Source: Marinicrinis sediminis (GTDB lineage Bacteria; Bacillota; Bacilli; Paenibacillales; KCTC-33676). From it: 64,000 nucleotides of DNA. Of this stretch, positions 40,529 to 49,468 are shown in pieces. Both the position numbers and the translations under genes were made by a program. A model generated the notes under the pieces. That model was not told where the DNA came from, did no database searches, and saw only the letters and a list, made by a program, of their open reading frames with translations. The first letter of the stretch is position 1; each line of letters begins with the position of its first letter. The stretch covers positions 186,001-250,000 of the forward strand of contig NZ_JBHUMM010000001.1 of assembly GCF_042685085.1 (NCBI RefSeq). The letters are read 5' to 3'.

Positions 40529-40813
40529 CTAACCTGCCAATCCGCTATCGATTCTTGCCCCTTCCGGCAGCGGCCAGTCGAAGACAATTGCCAGGGCCGC
40601 ATACAGGCTTACCCATAGCAGGAAACCAATGATAAAAGCACCAAAAAACCAGATCCGATCCCGCCATTCGTCATGAATGGAGAAGAAACGGAAACCGAGC
40701 AGCAGTGCGCCAATGGAACAGACATATTTGAATAAGGACGGAATCAGAGAGAATGCAGCCAGCAAGGCCGATATGGCCATACTGTACAGCAGGATACTCC
40801 ACACTCTAGACAT
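40529..40813 (-). CDS. Small membrane protein after rpe, 94 aa
   Basis: I do not recognise this protein. Start ATG 40813 overlaps the rpe stop by 8 nt, so it is coupled to rpe and is the last gene before the operon terminator. It has three hydrophobic helices: VWSILLYSMAISALLAAFSLI, LFKYVCSIGALLLGFRFF, and IWFFGAFIIGFLLWVSLYAALAIVF in outline. A short charged loop HDEWRDR precedes the last. In Bacillus subtilis this place is held by thiN, so the gene is a lineage-specific replacement. Role unknown. Confidence 0.75.
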   Translation of the reverse strand: MSRVWSILLYSMAISALLAAFSLIPSLFKYVCSIGALLLGFRFFSIHDEWRDRIWFFGAFIIGFLLWVSLYAALAIVFDWPLPEGARIDSGLAG

Positions 40814-41477
40814 ACTTGGCCTGTGCCCCGTCTCGGATGTCCTGAATCGCCTTGGCACGGTCTGTATGGTTGAAGACCGCGCTTCCTGCCACGAGCACAT
40901 CTGCTCCTGCCTCGGTCACCAGTCTGGCTGTTTCAGCCTGAATCCCGCCGTCCACTTCAATATGGGTATTCGTGCGTCCTCTTTCTTGCAGCCATCCACG
41001 AATTTTGCGAATTTTGTTCAATGTGGACGGGATGAAGCTCTGCCCACCAAATCCAGGATTGACAGTCATGACCAGCACCAGGTCTACATCCTCGATGATC
41101 GGTTCGATCAGCTCAGCAGGGGTTGCCGGGTTAATGGAAACGCCCGCTTTCTTGCCCAGTTCCTTAATTTGATAAATCGTACGGTGCAGATGAACGGAGG
41201 CTTCCGCATGAACCGTAATCACGTCTGCTCCCGCACCGGCAAAGGCATGTACATATCGTTCCGGATCGGTAATCATGAGATGAACGTCCAGAGGGAGCTT
41301 CGTATGCGGGCGAATCGCATCGACGATGAGAGGCCCGATTGAAATATTGGGAACAAAATGGCCATCCATGACATCGACGTGAATCCAGTCCGCTCCCCCT
41401 TTCTCTACTTCCTGTATCTCCGATCCCAGCTTCGCAAAATCTGCGGACAGAATCGAAGGTGCAATTTTGATTGTCAT
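40806..41477 (-). CDS. rpe: Ribulose-phosphate 3-epimerase
   Basis: This 223-aa TIM-barrel enzyme interconverts ribulose-5-phosphate and xylulose-5-phosphate in the pentose phosphate pathway. Motifs are IAPSILSADFAKLGSEI, WIHVDVMDGHFVPNISIG with metal ligands, LDVHLMITDPERY, MTVNPGFGGQSFI, and EVDGGIQAETA, all intact. It follows rsgA after 3 bp, as in the Bacillus prpC-prkC-rsgA-rpe operon. Confidence 0.96.
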   Translation of the reverse strand: MTIKIAPSILSADFAKLGSEIQEVEKGGADWIHVDVMDGHFVPNISIGPLIVDAIRPHTKLPLDVHLMITDPERYVHAFAGAGADVITVHAEASVHLHRTIYQIKELGKKAGVSINPATPAELIEPIIEDVDLVLVMTVNPGFGGQSFIPSTLNKIRKIRGWLQERGRTNTHIEVDGGIQAETARLVTEAGADVLVAGSAVFNHTDRAKAIQDIRDGAQAKYV

Positions 41478-41480
41478 GAC

Positions 41481-42380
41481 TCAGTACCTCCGTTTTTTGT
41501 CTTTGATTTCTTGCAAGAAATATAGATAGTGATCATAACGGCTTCGACTTACCTCTCCCTGCTCCACCGCATTCATCACTTGGCATTTTGGTTCACCGTT
41601 GTGCTGGCAGCCTCTGAACTTGCAGGACGCAGCGAGCGCACGAAATTCTGGAAAGCAGCCACTGAGTTCCTCCGCTTCCACCTGCATGAAGTCCAGCTGG
41701 CTGAACCCCGGCGTATCCGCCATCCACGCTTGTCCGGGCAGTGGAATGAGCTCCACATGCCGAGTAGTGTGCTTGCCTCGACCCAGCTTCTGGCTGATCG
41801 CATTGGTCTCCAGATTGAGCCCCGGAAGCAGACAGTTCAGGAGCGAAGATTTGCCTACACCTGACTGCCCGGCAAATACCCCAATCTTGCCCTCCAGCGC
41901 TTGGTGAATCGCCGCCACGCCTGTACCTTCTTTGCTGCTTGTCACATAGACATCATAGCCGATCTGTCGATACAGCTGCTCAGCCTGCTCGTAACAGGCC
42001 TGTTCTTCCTCATTGGCCAAGTCCGACTTGGTCAGGCAAATCAGTGCATCGAGACCTGCACTTTCGATATGTACCAGAAATTTATCCAGCAGTTGCAGAT
42101 TGAGAGACGGCTCGGTCACAGAGAAGACCAGAACCGCCACTTCCGCATTGGCCATTGGAGGGCGCACCAGTTCAGACTTGCGAGGCAGCTTGATTTCGGT
42201 CACCGTACCTTCTGTCTCATTGCTGAGCTCATACGTCACCTGATCCCCCACAAGCGGGGAGAGGCCCTTTTTCTTGAAAAGTCCTCTCGCCCGGCATGTA
42301 ATCCATTCTTCTTGGGTTTCATCATCAGGCTGTACATAATAGTAACCGCTTAGTGCCTTCACAATTCGTCCGGTTGGCAT
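41481..42380 (-). CDS. rsgA: Ribosome small subunit GTPase RsgA
   Basis: This 299-aa circularly permuted GTPase checks late 30S assembly. An OB-fold N-terminus (GRIVKALSGYYYVQPDDE) is followed by G4 LTKSDL, G1 GQSGVGKSSLLN, and G3 DTPGFSQLD, in the permuted order typical of the family. The C-terminal zinc site is CKFRGCQHNGEPKCQV. It lies 64 bp after prkC. In Bacillus this GTPase is a substrate of PrkC, in agreement with the gene order. Confidence 0.96.
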   Translation of the reverse strand: MPTGRIVKALSGYYYVQPDDETQEEWITCRARGLFKKKGLSPLVGDQVTYELSNETEGTVTEIKLPRKSELVRPPMANAEVAVLVFSVTEPSLNLQLLDKFLVHIESAGLDALICLTKSDLANEEEQACYEQAEQLYRQIGYDVYVTSSKEGTGVAAIHQALEGKIGVFAGQSGVGKSSLLNCLLPGLNLETNAISQKLGRGKHTTRHVELIPLPGQAWMADTPGFSQLDFMQVEAEELSGCFPEFRALAASCKFRGCQHNGEPKCQVMNAVEQGEVSRSRYDHYLYFLQEIKDKKRRY

Positions 42381-42444
42381 GCATTCTTTCCTCCAATGGA
42401 ATTAAGTTATAAGGTGATCGATATCAGGGATTTAGCTATCAGGG

Positions 42445-44640
42445 TTAATTCAGCGCATCCAGCAGGTTGGACAAGGAGTTGCCGCTGCTCTCTTCCTCGC
42501 CTTCCTCATCCTCTTCGTCTTCAGATGGCTGTTCATTCACTGGTGGTTCCTGCTGCGCAGAAGGCTCTTCCTGTGGTTCAGGCTGTTCCTTCTTCAATGT
42601 ACGTGTTTTATTTCCTTGCTTCTTCGCGTCTTTGTACGTGATCGTCCAGCTCTCATAGAAGACATCATCGCGATAAACGGTAATGGTCGCATTTTTCGCT
42701 TCCGTGACCACCGGCTGTACGTTGAAGGCATCCGTTTTCGTAATGTCTTCATTGACGACTTCATTATCATTGCCTCTCGCATCGCTGATGACAATTCTGA
42801 CGGTAGTCAGCTCGCCATCCTCGACAGGATCGATCTCCACGCGCTGCTTCGGCTCCAGGGCATCGTCCGGCAATCCAGAGCTGACGATGAGCTTGTCGAT
42901 TCGACTGCCCGGCGCCACCCGCTCTCCTGCCTCATACGGAAACTGACGGATGACGATATCCTTGGGCACCTGGAAATCCGGTTCGTACTGAATCGCATCC
43001 TCATCTAGCTCAAGATCATTTTTGTAAATGATGCTCTCTGCTTCACTGACCTTTTTGCCGACCAGATCCGGCATCGGGAACGTTTCAGGTCCCTGACTAA
43101 GCACAAATTTCATCTGTACATTTTCCGGTTTGAATCGCTCCCCGGCTCGCGGGGTTTGATCAATAATGGTTCCCGGTGTGGCGTCACTGTATGCCTGTTC
43201 AAGCGTAATTTGTCGATCCGAGGAAACGAGTGCTTCAATTTCCTCCGAGACATCCTCCCACTTTTTGCCGATATACGGCTCCATGGCCTCCAGCTTCTCA
43301 CCCTGGCTCACCGTCAACCCAATCGGGCTGTCTTCGCGTACGGTAATGTTCCGTTCTGTCTGATCCATGACAATGCCTTCTGCATACTGATCCGAATACT
43401 GCTGTTCAATCGGATCGGCCTGCAAGCCGTTCTTCTCCAGCTCCAGCTTCGCCTCTTCCAGTGTCATCCCGATTACAGTAGGCACCTCAACCTCCGGTAC
43501 GGTAAACATGTTACGAACTGCCTTGACGCCAAACCACATGAGCACAAGCAAAATAAGGGTAAGGAAAGAGATCAGTACAGGCTTTACCCATGCGGCTTTC
43601 TTCTTGGTCGCAGCAGACTGAGCATCGCCAGCTTGCTTGCCGACAGCAGCCGTTTCCGCTGCAACTGCGGATTTTCCCCGCCGAGGAGGAGAATCCGGCG
43701 TAGCAATCACCGTCTCCCCTTCATTCTCCGAATCTGGAGACCAGTTGCGAATCGCCGGCATGACGATGGTTTGTTCTTCATCCGGCACATCATGGAACAG
43801 GAGCTTGGGTTCATTCCTGCGATCGCCCTGCAGGCAGGAGGTGAGATCATCCAGCATTTCACGGGCAGACGTATATCGCTCTTCTGGCGTTTTGCGCAGC
43901 GCCTTCAGCATGATGTTCTCCACACTTTGCGGGATCATCGGGTTGAGGCTGCGCGGGTCTTCAAATGGCTCCTGCAAATGCTTCAAGGCGACACTAATCG
44001 GACTTTCCCCGAGAAATGGCAATTGATTAGTCAGCATTTGGTAGAGGACAATACCTAGCGAATACAGATCCGATTTTTCCCCCTGTGCAACACCCTTCGC
44101 CTGTTCGGGAGAAAAATAATGGACGGAACCGAGCACGGAGCCAGTCTGCGTCAGATCAGAAGATGCGGCTGCCCGCGCAATTCCGAAATCGGTCACTTTT
44201 ACCCGTCCATTGCGCCCGATCAAAATATTGTGGGGCTTGATATCCCGGTGTATGATCTCATTCTGATGGGCGTGTTCCAGCGCATCGCAAATTTGCGTGG
44301 CGATGTGCACCGCTTCTTCCACCTGGAGCGGTGCATGTTCCTTGATTCGTTCATTCAGCGTTGCGCCTTCCACAAATTCCATGATGATGTAATGGATGTC
44401 TTCCTGCTGTCCGACATCATAAATGCTGACAACATTAGGATGCGACAATGAAGCCGCTGCACGCGCCTCACGACGAAACCGGTGAATGAAATCTTCATCG
44501 TGGACGAACTGCGAGCGCAATACCTTCACCGCTACATTTCGATGAAGCAGCACATCATGGGCCTTGTAGACGATCGCCATGCCGCCCCCGCCAACCCGGT
44601 CGAGTATTTCATAACGGCCGCTTAACGTTTGTCCAATCAT
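42445..44640 (-). CDS. prkC: Ser/Thr protein kinase with PASTA repeats (PrkC/Stk)
   Basis: This 731-aa membrane kinase signals cell-wall status and germination cues. The kinase domain shows GGGGMAIVYKA, the HRDIKPHN catalytic loop, and DFGIAR. The juxtamembrane part is charged, one membrane helix lies near 355-380 (VLISFLTLILLVLMWFGV), and three PASTA repeats follow (TVIGMTLEEAKLEL, PYIGKKWEDVSEEI, DLVGKKVSEAESI). The last 60 residues are Glu/Pro-rich and acidic. Its start overlaps the prpC stop by 4 nt (ATGA), so kinase and phosphatase are coupled. Confidence 0.96.
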   Translation of the reverse strand: MIGQTLSGRYEILDRVGGGGMAIVYKAHDVLLHRNVAVKVLRSQFVHDEDFIHRFRREARAAASLSHPNVVSIYDVGQQEDIHYIIMEFVEGATLNERIKEHAPLQVEEAVHIATQICDALEHAHQNEIIHRDIKPHNILIGRNGRVKVTDFGIARAAASSDLTQTGSVLGSVHYFSPEQAKGVAQGEKSDLYSLGIVLYQMLTNQLPFLGESPISVALKHLQEPFEDPRSLNPMIPQSVENIMLKALRKTPEERYTSAREMLDDLTSCLQGDRRNEPKLLFHDVPDEEQTIVMPAIRNWSPDSENEGETVIATPDSPPRRGKSAVAAETAAVGKQAGDAQSAATKKKAAWVKPVLISFLTLILLVLMWFGVKAVRNMFTVPEVEVPTVIGMTLEEAKLELEKNGLQADPIEQQYSDQYAEGIVMDQTERNITVREDSPIGLTVSQGEKLEAMEPYIGKKWEDVSEEIEALVSSDRQITLEQAYSDATPGTIIDQTPRAGERFKPENVQMKFVLSQGPETFPMPDLVGKKVSEAESIIYKNDLELDEDAIQYEPDFQVPKDIVIRQFPYEAGERVAPGSRIDKLIVSSGLPDDALEPKQRVEIDPVEDGELTTVRIVISDARGNDNEVVNEDITKTDAFNVQPVVTEAKNATITVYRDDVFYESWTITYKDAKKQGNKTRTLKKEQPEPQEEPSAQQEPPVNEQPSEDEEDEEGEEESSGNSLSNLLDALN

Positions 44641-45416
44641 GATTCAACCTCCGTTATTTCAGCCGCATACCCTTGCATTGCGGAGTCCTGATTGTTCAGC
44701 AGCACAACTGTAATATTGTCATCGCCGCCCGCATCGAGCGCGGCTTGAACCAACTGATCGGCGATTTGCTCCAAATCCCTTCCGGCCAGCACAATCCGTT
44801 TCATCTGTGCTTCATCCACAAGCCCGCTCAATCCATCGGAGCAAATGAGGATGATCTCATCGTTTTGCCATGTTCCCCAATATACGTCAGCATGGACCGT
44901 TTCATCCGTCCCCAGTGCACGAATCAGAACATGTTTGCGCGGATGATGCTCAGCTTCCTCAGAGGTGATCTGACCTCGCTTCAACAGCTCATTCACGAGA
45001 GAATGATCCTCCGTAAGCTGTTCCAGATCTTCGCTGGACAGCTTATAGGCTCTGCTGTCTCCGATGTGGGCAATCATCCACGAAGCATCATCTACGATGA
45101 CGACCACAATGGTGGTTCCCATTCCAGCCAACTCCCCATTTTGCTGGGCGTAGGCATAGATCGTTTCATTGGCTTTGTCAATCGCACGGCGCAGTGCCTG
45201 TTCCATCTCGTCTCTGGACATGCCGCTGTGCAGATCAGCCAACTGCTGCTGAATCGTCTGGACTGCCAGCTCGCTGGCTTTGTCCCCGGCCTGATGTCCA
45301 CCCATACCGTCCGCGACAATAGCCAGGGTCAGCCCGTTCAGATTCTCATCGACAAACGCTCGGTCTTCATTGATCAGACGCACTTTCCCGACATCTGACC
45401 TGTTCGCGGTTCTCAT
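44637..45416 (-). CDS. prpC: PP2C-type Ser/Thr phosphatase (PrpC/Stp)
   Basis: This 259-aa phosphatase removes phosphates placed by PrkC. PP2C motifs are DVGKVRLINEDRAFV, VADGMGGHQAGDKAS, GTTIVVVIVDD, AHIGDSRAYKL, TEDHSLVNELLKRG, and CSDGLSGLV, followed by GGDDNITVVLL; all metal-binding Asp residues are present. ATG 45416 follows GAGGTGATGGTGGG and lies 7 bp past the rlmN stop. A much longer frame upstream is only overlap with rlmN. Coupled to prkC. Confidence 0.95.
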   Translation of the reverse strand: MRTANRSDVGKVRLINEDRAFVDENLNGLTLAIVADGMGGHQAGDKASELAVQTIQQQLADLHSGMSRDEMEQALRRAIDKANETIYAYAQQNGELAGMGTTIVVVIVDDASWMIAHIGDSRAYKLSSEDLEQLTEDHSLVNELLKRGQITSEEAEHHPRKHVLIRALGTDETVHADVYWGTWQNDEIILICSDGLSGLVDEAQMKRIVLAGRDLEQIADQLVQAALDAGGDDNITVVLLNNQDSAMQGYAAEITEVES

Positions 45417-45423
45417 CCCACCA

Positions 45424-46488
45424 TCACCTCGTACCAGACTCCATGTGCTTTGCGCGAAGCTGTCCGCAAGCTGCCGCAATATCGTGGCCCTGCTCCCTGC
45501 GAATGGTCGTATTGACCCCGTGCTTCTGCAAAATACGCTGGAACTCAAAAATATCTTCTCTCGGCGTTCGTACATAGTCTCGCTCCGGCACATGGTTAAC
45601 GGGAATCAGGTTCACATGGCAGAGCATTTCCTTCAATACAAGCGCCATTTCTTCGGCATGCTCCGGTCGGTCATTGACACCGCCGATCAGGGCATATTCG
45701 AATGTAATTCTGCGTCCTGTTTTTTCAATATAATAGTGGCAAGCCTCGATGACATCGACAAACGGAAACCGGCGGTTAACCGGCATCAGCTTGGAGCGAA
45801 GATCATCATTCGGGGCATGGATGGAGATCGCCAGATTAATCTGGGTCTGCGCATCCGCAAAACGATAAATACTCGGAACAATGCCGCTTGTAGACACCGT
45901 AATATGCCGCTGCCCGATATTCAGGCCCTTGCCATGAATCATAACATTCAGAAAATCCATCGTCGCATCCATGTTCTCGAACGGCTCGCCTGATCCCATG
46001 ATGACGATACTGCTGACGCGTTCTCCCGTCTGATCGAGATGCTTTTGCGCTTCCACCACCTGGGCCACGATCTCGCCCGCGCTCAGGTTCCGCTTCAAAC
46101 CACCGAGCGTGGAGGCACAGAATGTGCACCCGATGCGGCAGCCTACCTGTGTCGTCACACATACACTGTTGCCGTAATTATGCTTCATCAGTACGGTCTC
46201 AATGGCGTTGCCGTCATACAGGCCAAACAGAAACTTGACGGTCCCGTCCTTTGATTCCAGCTTCGTAATCTCGTCCAGCTTGACAAACTCGTATGCGGCC
46301 TCCAGTTTATCTCTGAGCCCCTTGGATAAGTTGCTCATCGCATCAAACGAGGTGACGCGTTTGACATACAGCCAGTCATAGATTTGGGAAGCTCGGAATT
46401 TCGGTTCGCCTTGCTCCGTTAGCCAGCTTTCCAGACCTTCAAACGTGAGATCATATATAAACGATTTTGTTGCGGTTTTTACTTTCAT
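45424..46488 (-). CDS. rlmN: 23S rRNA/tRNA adenine C2-methyltransferase RlmN
   Basis: This radical-SAM enzyme methylates A2503 of 23S rRNA and A37 of some tRNAs. The cluster motif is GCRIGCTFCAST, and the family also shows VIMGSGEPFENMDATM, HITVSTSGIVP, and INLAISIHAPND. The C-terminal catalytic Cys region is present in HDIAAACGQL. Length is 354 aa from ATG 46488; a GTG four codons earlier is an alternative, and neither has a clear site. Follows rsmB after about 55 bp. Confidence 0.95.
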   Translation of the reverse strand: MKVKTATKSFIYDLTFEGLESWLTEQGEPKFRASQIYDWLYVKRVTSFDAMSNLSKGLRDKLEAAYEFVKLDEITKLESKDGTVKFLFGLYDGNAIETVLMKHNYGNSVCVTTQVGCRIGCTFCASTLGGLKRNLSAGEIVAQVVEAQKHLDQTGERVSSIVIMGSGEPFENMDATMDFLNVMIHGKGLNIGQRHITVSTSGIVPSIYRFADAQTQINLAISIHAPNDDLRSKLMPVNRRFPFVDVIEACHYYIEKTGRRITFEYALIGGVNDRPEHAEEMALVLKEMLCHVNLIPVNHVPERDYVRTPREDIFEFQRILQKHGVNTTIRREQGHDIAAACGQLRAKHMESGTR

Positions 46489-46545
46489 CGATTTGTTCAC
46501 AACCTGTCCAAAATTTGCAAATGGATCATTTGCATTGAACTTATT

Positions 46546-47946
46546 CTAACATGTTCTACGCAAGCTTGCTATAAAGAAGCCATCGGACTGAAAATGATAC
46601 GGCAGAATCTGTACCCGCCCAGGTGCATCCTCCTGAACGAGCGTCTGAATGCTCTCTGGCAGACGCTCCACCATCTGCTCATCCCATGTATATTCAGGAT
46701 GCTTGTCCAAAAATGACTGCACGACGCCTTCATTTTCCTGCTCTACAATGGTACAGGTGCTGTACACCAGTCGCCCATCCGGCTTAAGCAGCGCAGCAGC
46801 AGCCTCCAGGAGCTGAAGCTGAAGAGCTGGAAGCTGAGCCATTTCCTCTGCCTGCTTGTTCCACTTCAAATCAGGCTTTCTGCGAATGACACCAAGACCC
46901 GAACACGGTGCATCCAGCAGGATGCGATCGAACTGACCAGATTCATACACCTGATCAATCTGCGCGGCATCCGAAACTTTGGCTTCAATGGATTGCAATC
47001 CGAGCCGATCGGCCTGTTGCTGAATCAGCTTCTGTTTGTGTGGATGGAGATCATTGGCAATCAATTGCCCCTGATCCTTCATCTTTTCTGCCATATGCGA
47101 AGACTTGCCCCCTGGTGCGGCGCAACAGTCGAGTACGGTCATACCTGGCTCCGGTGCCACCGCTTCTGCCACCACCATGGAGCTTTCATCCTGAATGCTG
47201 AAGCAGCCTTCTTGAAAAAGGGGATGCGCAGCCAGATTTCCGCCTCTTTCTACGACGACACCACTCGGATGCACGAGGGAAGGACGAACCGTATACCCTT
47301 GTTCCTGCAAGATGTCGATCAGCTCAGTCCGTTTCATTTTCATTTCGTTCACACGCAAAGAAGCAGCCGGAGGAAGTTGATTGGACGCTGCGATCCGTGC
47401 AGCTGTCTCTTCCCCGTACTGCTTCACCCATTGTTCCATCATCCACACGGGATGGGCATGCTGCAAGGACATCGTCTCGATTGCGTTTTGTCCCTCACGC
47501 ACGGTGAAGGCATCCGCTGTACGAAGCATGCTGCGCAGAACCCCGTTTACCATGCCCGATATCCCTTGATGAGCTCGTTGCTTGGCAATGGTAACTGATT
47601 CATTGACCACGGCATGCGCGGGAATGCGATCCATATAGGCCATTTGATAGACGCTCATACGCAGCAGCAGGTGTACCCAGCGATCCAGCTTGTGAAGCCC
47701 TTTCTTTACAAACGGGGTCAAAAAGTGATCCAGTGTGTTTTGTCGCTGAATCGTTCCGTACACCAACTCTGTCACCAATGCCTTGTCCTGCTGCTCCAGT
47801 TGAAGCTTCTGGAAGGCCTGGTTGAGCATGAGATTGCTGTATGCGGACTGTTCTTCAATGGCAATGAGAATATCCAATGCATGTCCCCGGGCAGATTGGT
47901 TTCTCGGGACGCGTCGAGTGGATTTGCTTTTCTTTTGTTGTGTCAT
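46546..47946 (-). CDS. rsmB: 16S rRNA m5C967 methyltransferase RsmB
   Basis: This 466-aa enzyme has an N-terminal NusB-like domain (ARGHALDILIAIEEQSAYSNLMLNQAF) and a C-terminal SAM methyltransferase domain. Motif I is LDCCAAPGGKSSHMAEKM, and the two catalytic Cys regions are LDAPCSGLGVIRRKP and YSTCTIVEQENE. The ATG overlaps the fmt stop by 4 nt, as expected for the def-fmt-rsmB operon. Confidence 0.96.
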   Translation of the reverse strand: MTQQKKSKSTRRVPRNQSARGHALDILIAIEEQSAYSNLMLNQAFQKLQLEQQDKALVTELVYGTIQRQNTLDHFLTPFVKKGLHKLDRWVHLLLRMSVYQMAYMDRIPAHAVVNESVTIAKQRAHQGISGMVNGVLRSMLRTADAFTVREGQNAIETMSLQHAHPVWMMEQWVKQYGEETAARIAASNQLPPAASLRVNEMKMKRTELIDILQEQGYTVRPSLVHPSGVVVERGGNLAAHPLFQEGCFSIQDESSMVVAEAVAPEPGMTVLDCCAAPGGKSSHMAEKMKDQGQLIANDLHPHKQKLIQQQADRLGLQSIEAKVSDAAQIDQVYESGQFDRILLDAPCSGLGVIRRKPDLKWNKQAEEMAQLPALQLQLLEAAAALLKPDGRLVYSTCTIVEQENEGVVQSFLDKHPEYTWDEQMVERLPESIQTLVQEDAPGRVQILPYHFQSDGFFIASLRRTC

Positions 47947-48920
47947 TCCGCTACCCCTCCAAACCGTTCCCCGACTTGTATGCCTTTGCCAGCGAGGTAA
48001 GCCTGAACCGTCATTCGTTTCTTGCCGGCAGGCTGTATTTCTTCAAGCACCAGGACCCCATCGCCGGTCCGTACAGCCATGCCAACCGCGCTGGCTGCGA
48101 CCACTTCGCCGACCTGCGCCTGCTGCCATGGCCAATTCTCCATCTCGGAAGCGGCAGGCATACGCGTCTTCCAAACTTTAAAGCCATCCCCCTGATAAGT
48201 GGTGAAGGCACCCGGCCATGGAGACATTGCACGAACCTGATCATGGAGCTGCTTCGATTTTCGTTCCCAATCGAGACGTTCATCGTCCCGCTTCAAAGTT
48301 CGGGCATAGGTAGCATCCTCATCGTTTTGAGGGACAGCTGTGATCTCGCCAGCCAATAGCCGCGGCAGCGTCTCGAGCAAGAGGGATGCGCCCGCTGCGC
48401 TTAATTTGTCAAACAGGGTGCCAGCATCATCATCCGCTTGGATGGGCATGGCGACCTTCGCGATCATATCTCCGGTATCCAGTCCCTGCTCCATGTACAT
48501 GATCGTGACGCCTGTTTCTTCATCCCCGTTCATGATGGCATACTGAATAGGCGCAGCCCCCCGATAAGCGGGCAGCAGCGAGGCATGCACATTGATGGCC
48601 CCGTGTTTGGGCTGCTCAAGCAAGGACACAGGCAGAATCTGTCCGTACGCTGCGGTGACGATCAAATCCGGCTCCAGCGCCAGCACCTCTTCATACGCCG
48701 TGCGAATTTTCTCAGGCTGCAAGACTGGCAGATGGTAAGCCAGGGCAGCTTCCTTGACAGGAGGCGGTGTCAACACCCGCTTTCTCCCTTTCGGTCTGTC
48801 AGGCTGTGTGACCACGCCCACTACTTGATACCCGGCTTCCATCAGCCCCTTCAGACAAGGAACCGCGAAATCGGGCGTACCCATAAAGACGATGCGATCT
48901 CCAGCATTTGGCTTAGTCAT
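47943..48920 (-). CDS. fmt: Methionyl-tRNA formyltransferase
   Basis: This 325-aa enzyme formylates initiator methionyl-tRNA. The formyl-transferase core is clear: RIVFMGTPDFAVPCLKGL, the HASLLPAYRGAAPIQYAI folate-binding loop with catalytic Asn/His, and MEQGLDTGDMI. A C-terminal OB-like domain for tRNA contact follows. ATG 48920 overlaps the def stop by 8 nt; the upstream in-frame start at 48938 is inside def and unlikely. Confidence 0.96.
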   Translation of the reverse strand: MTKPNAGDRIVFMGTPDFAVPCLKGLMEAGYQVVGVVTQPDRPKGRKRVLTPPPVKEAALAYHLPVLQPEKIRTAYEEVLALEPDLIVTAAYGQILPVSLLEQPKHGAINVHASLLPAYRGAAPIQYAIMNGDEETGVTIMYMEQGLDTGDMIAKVAMPIQADDDAGTLFDKLSAAGASLLLETLPRLLAGEITAVPQNDEDATYARTLKRDDERLDWERKSKQLHDQVRAMSPWPGAFTTYQGDGFKVWKTRMPAASEMENWPWQQAQVGEVVAASAVGMAVRTGDGVLVLEEIQPAGKKRMTVQAYLAGKGIQVGERFGGVAE

Positions 48921-49386
48921 TCGGCAATTCCCTTTCATACATGCTCAAGGCAATATCCTTAAATAGAACCCCGTTCAGATGATCGATCTCGTGCTGGAAT
49001 ATGCGGGCCAGGAACCCTTCTGCTTCAACCGTAAACGGCTCTCCGTTCCGATCCATGCCGTTGACGGTCACGTTCATATAACGTCTGACTTCTCCATTTT
49101 GACCTGGCATGCTCAGACAGCCTTCCGGTCCAACCTGCTCGCCGTCACGGGCTGTAATTTCCGGATTGACCATTTCAATCAGTCCGGTGCCATCTCCCGG
49201 GTCCACCACAATGACCCGTTTCAGGATACTGATTTGCGGGGCAGCCAAACCTACGCCTTCCGCATCGTACATCGTCTCCGCCATGTCATTCAGCAATTTA
49301 TGGAGGTTCGCATTGAACTTCGTGACTTCCTTGCTTCTCTCTCTCAGTATTGGATCGGGGTCCAACGCAATGATTCGTATCGCCAT
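48913..49386 (-). CDS. def: Peptide deformylase
   Basis: This 157-aa metalloenzyme removes the N-formyl group from new proteins. All three family motifs are present: GVGLAAPQI, EGCLSMPG (metal Cys), and FQHEIDHLNGVLF (metal His and catalytic Glu). Its short length fits type 1 deformylases. It follows priA after 82 bp and overlaps fmt. Confidence 0.96.
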   Translation of the reverse strand: MAIRIIALDPDPILRERSKEVTKFNANLHKLLNDMAETMYDAEGVGLAAPQISILKRVIVVDPGDGTGLIEMVNPEITARDGEQVGPEGCLSMPGQNGEVRRYMNVTVNGMDRNGEPFTVEAEGFLARIFQHEIDHLNGVLFKDIALSMYERELPND

Positions 49387-49468
49387 CTCGCCATCACCTT
49401 TCTCATCGGTTCAATATCTGCATTTTAATCATGAAGCATCGTTCGCCATCCGACTTTCCGACGCTTCT

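Noticed and set aside
43156..44058. Plus-strand frame of 300 aa opposite prkC
   Set aside because: It lies within the conserved kinase and PASTA coding sequence and has antisense-like composition.
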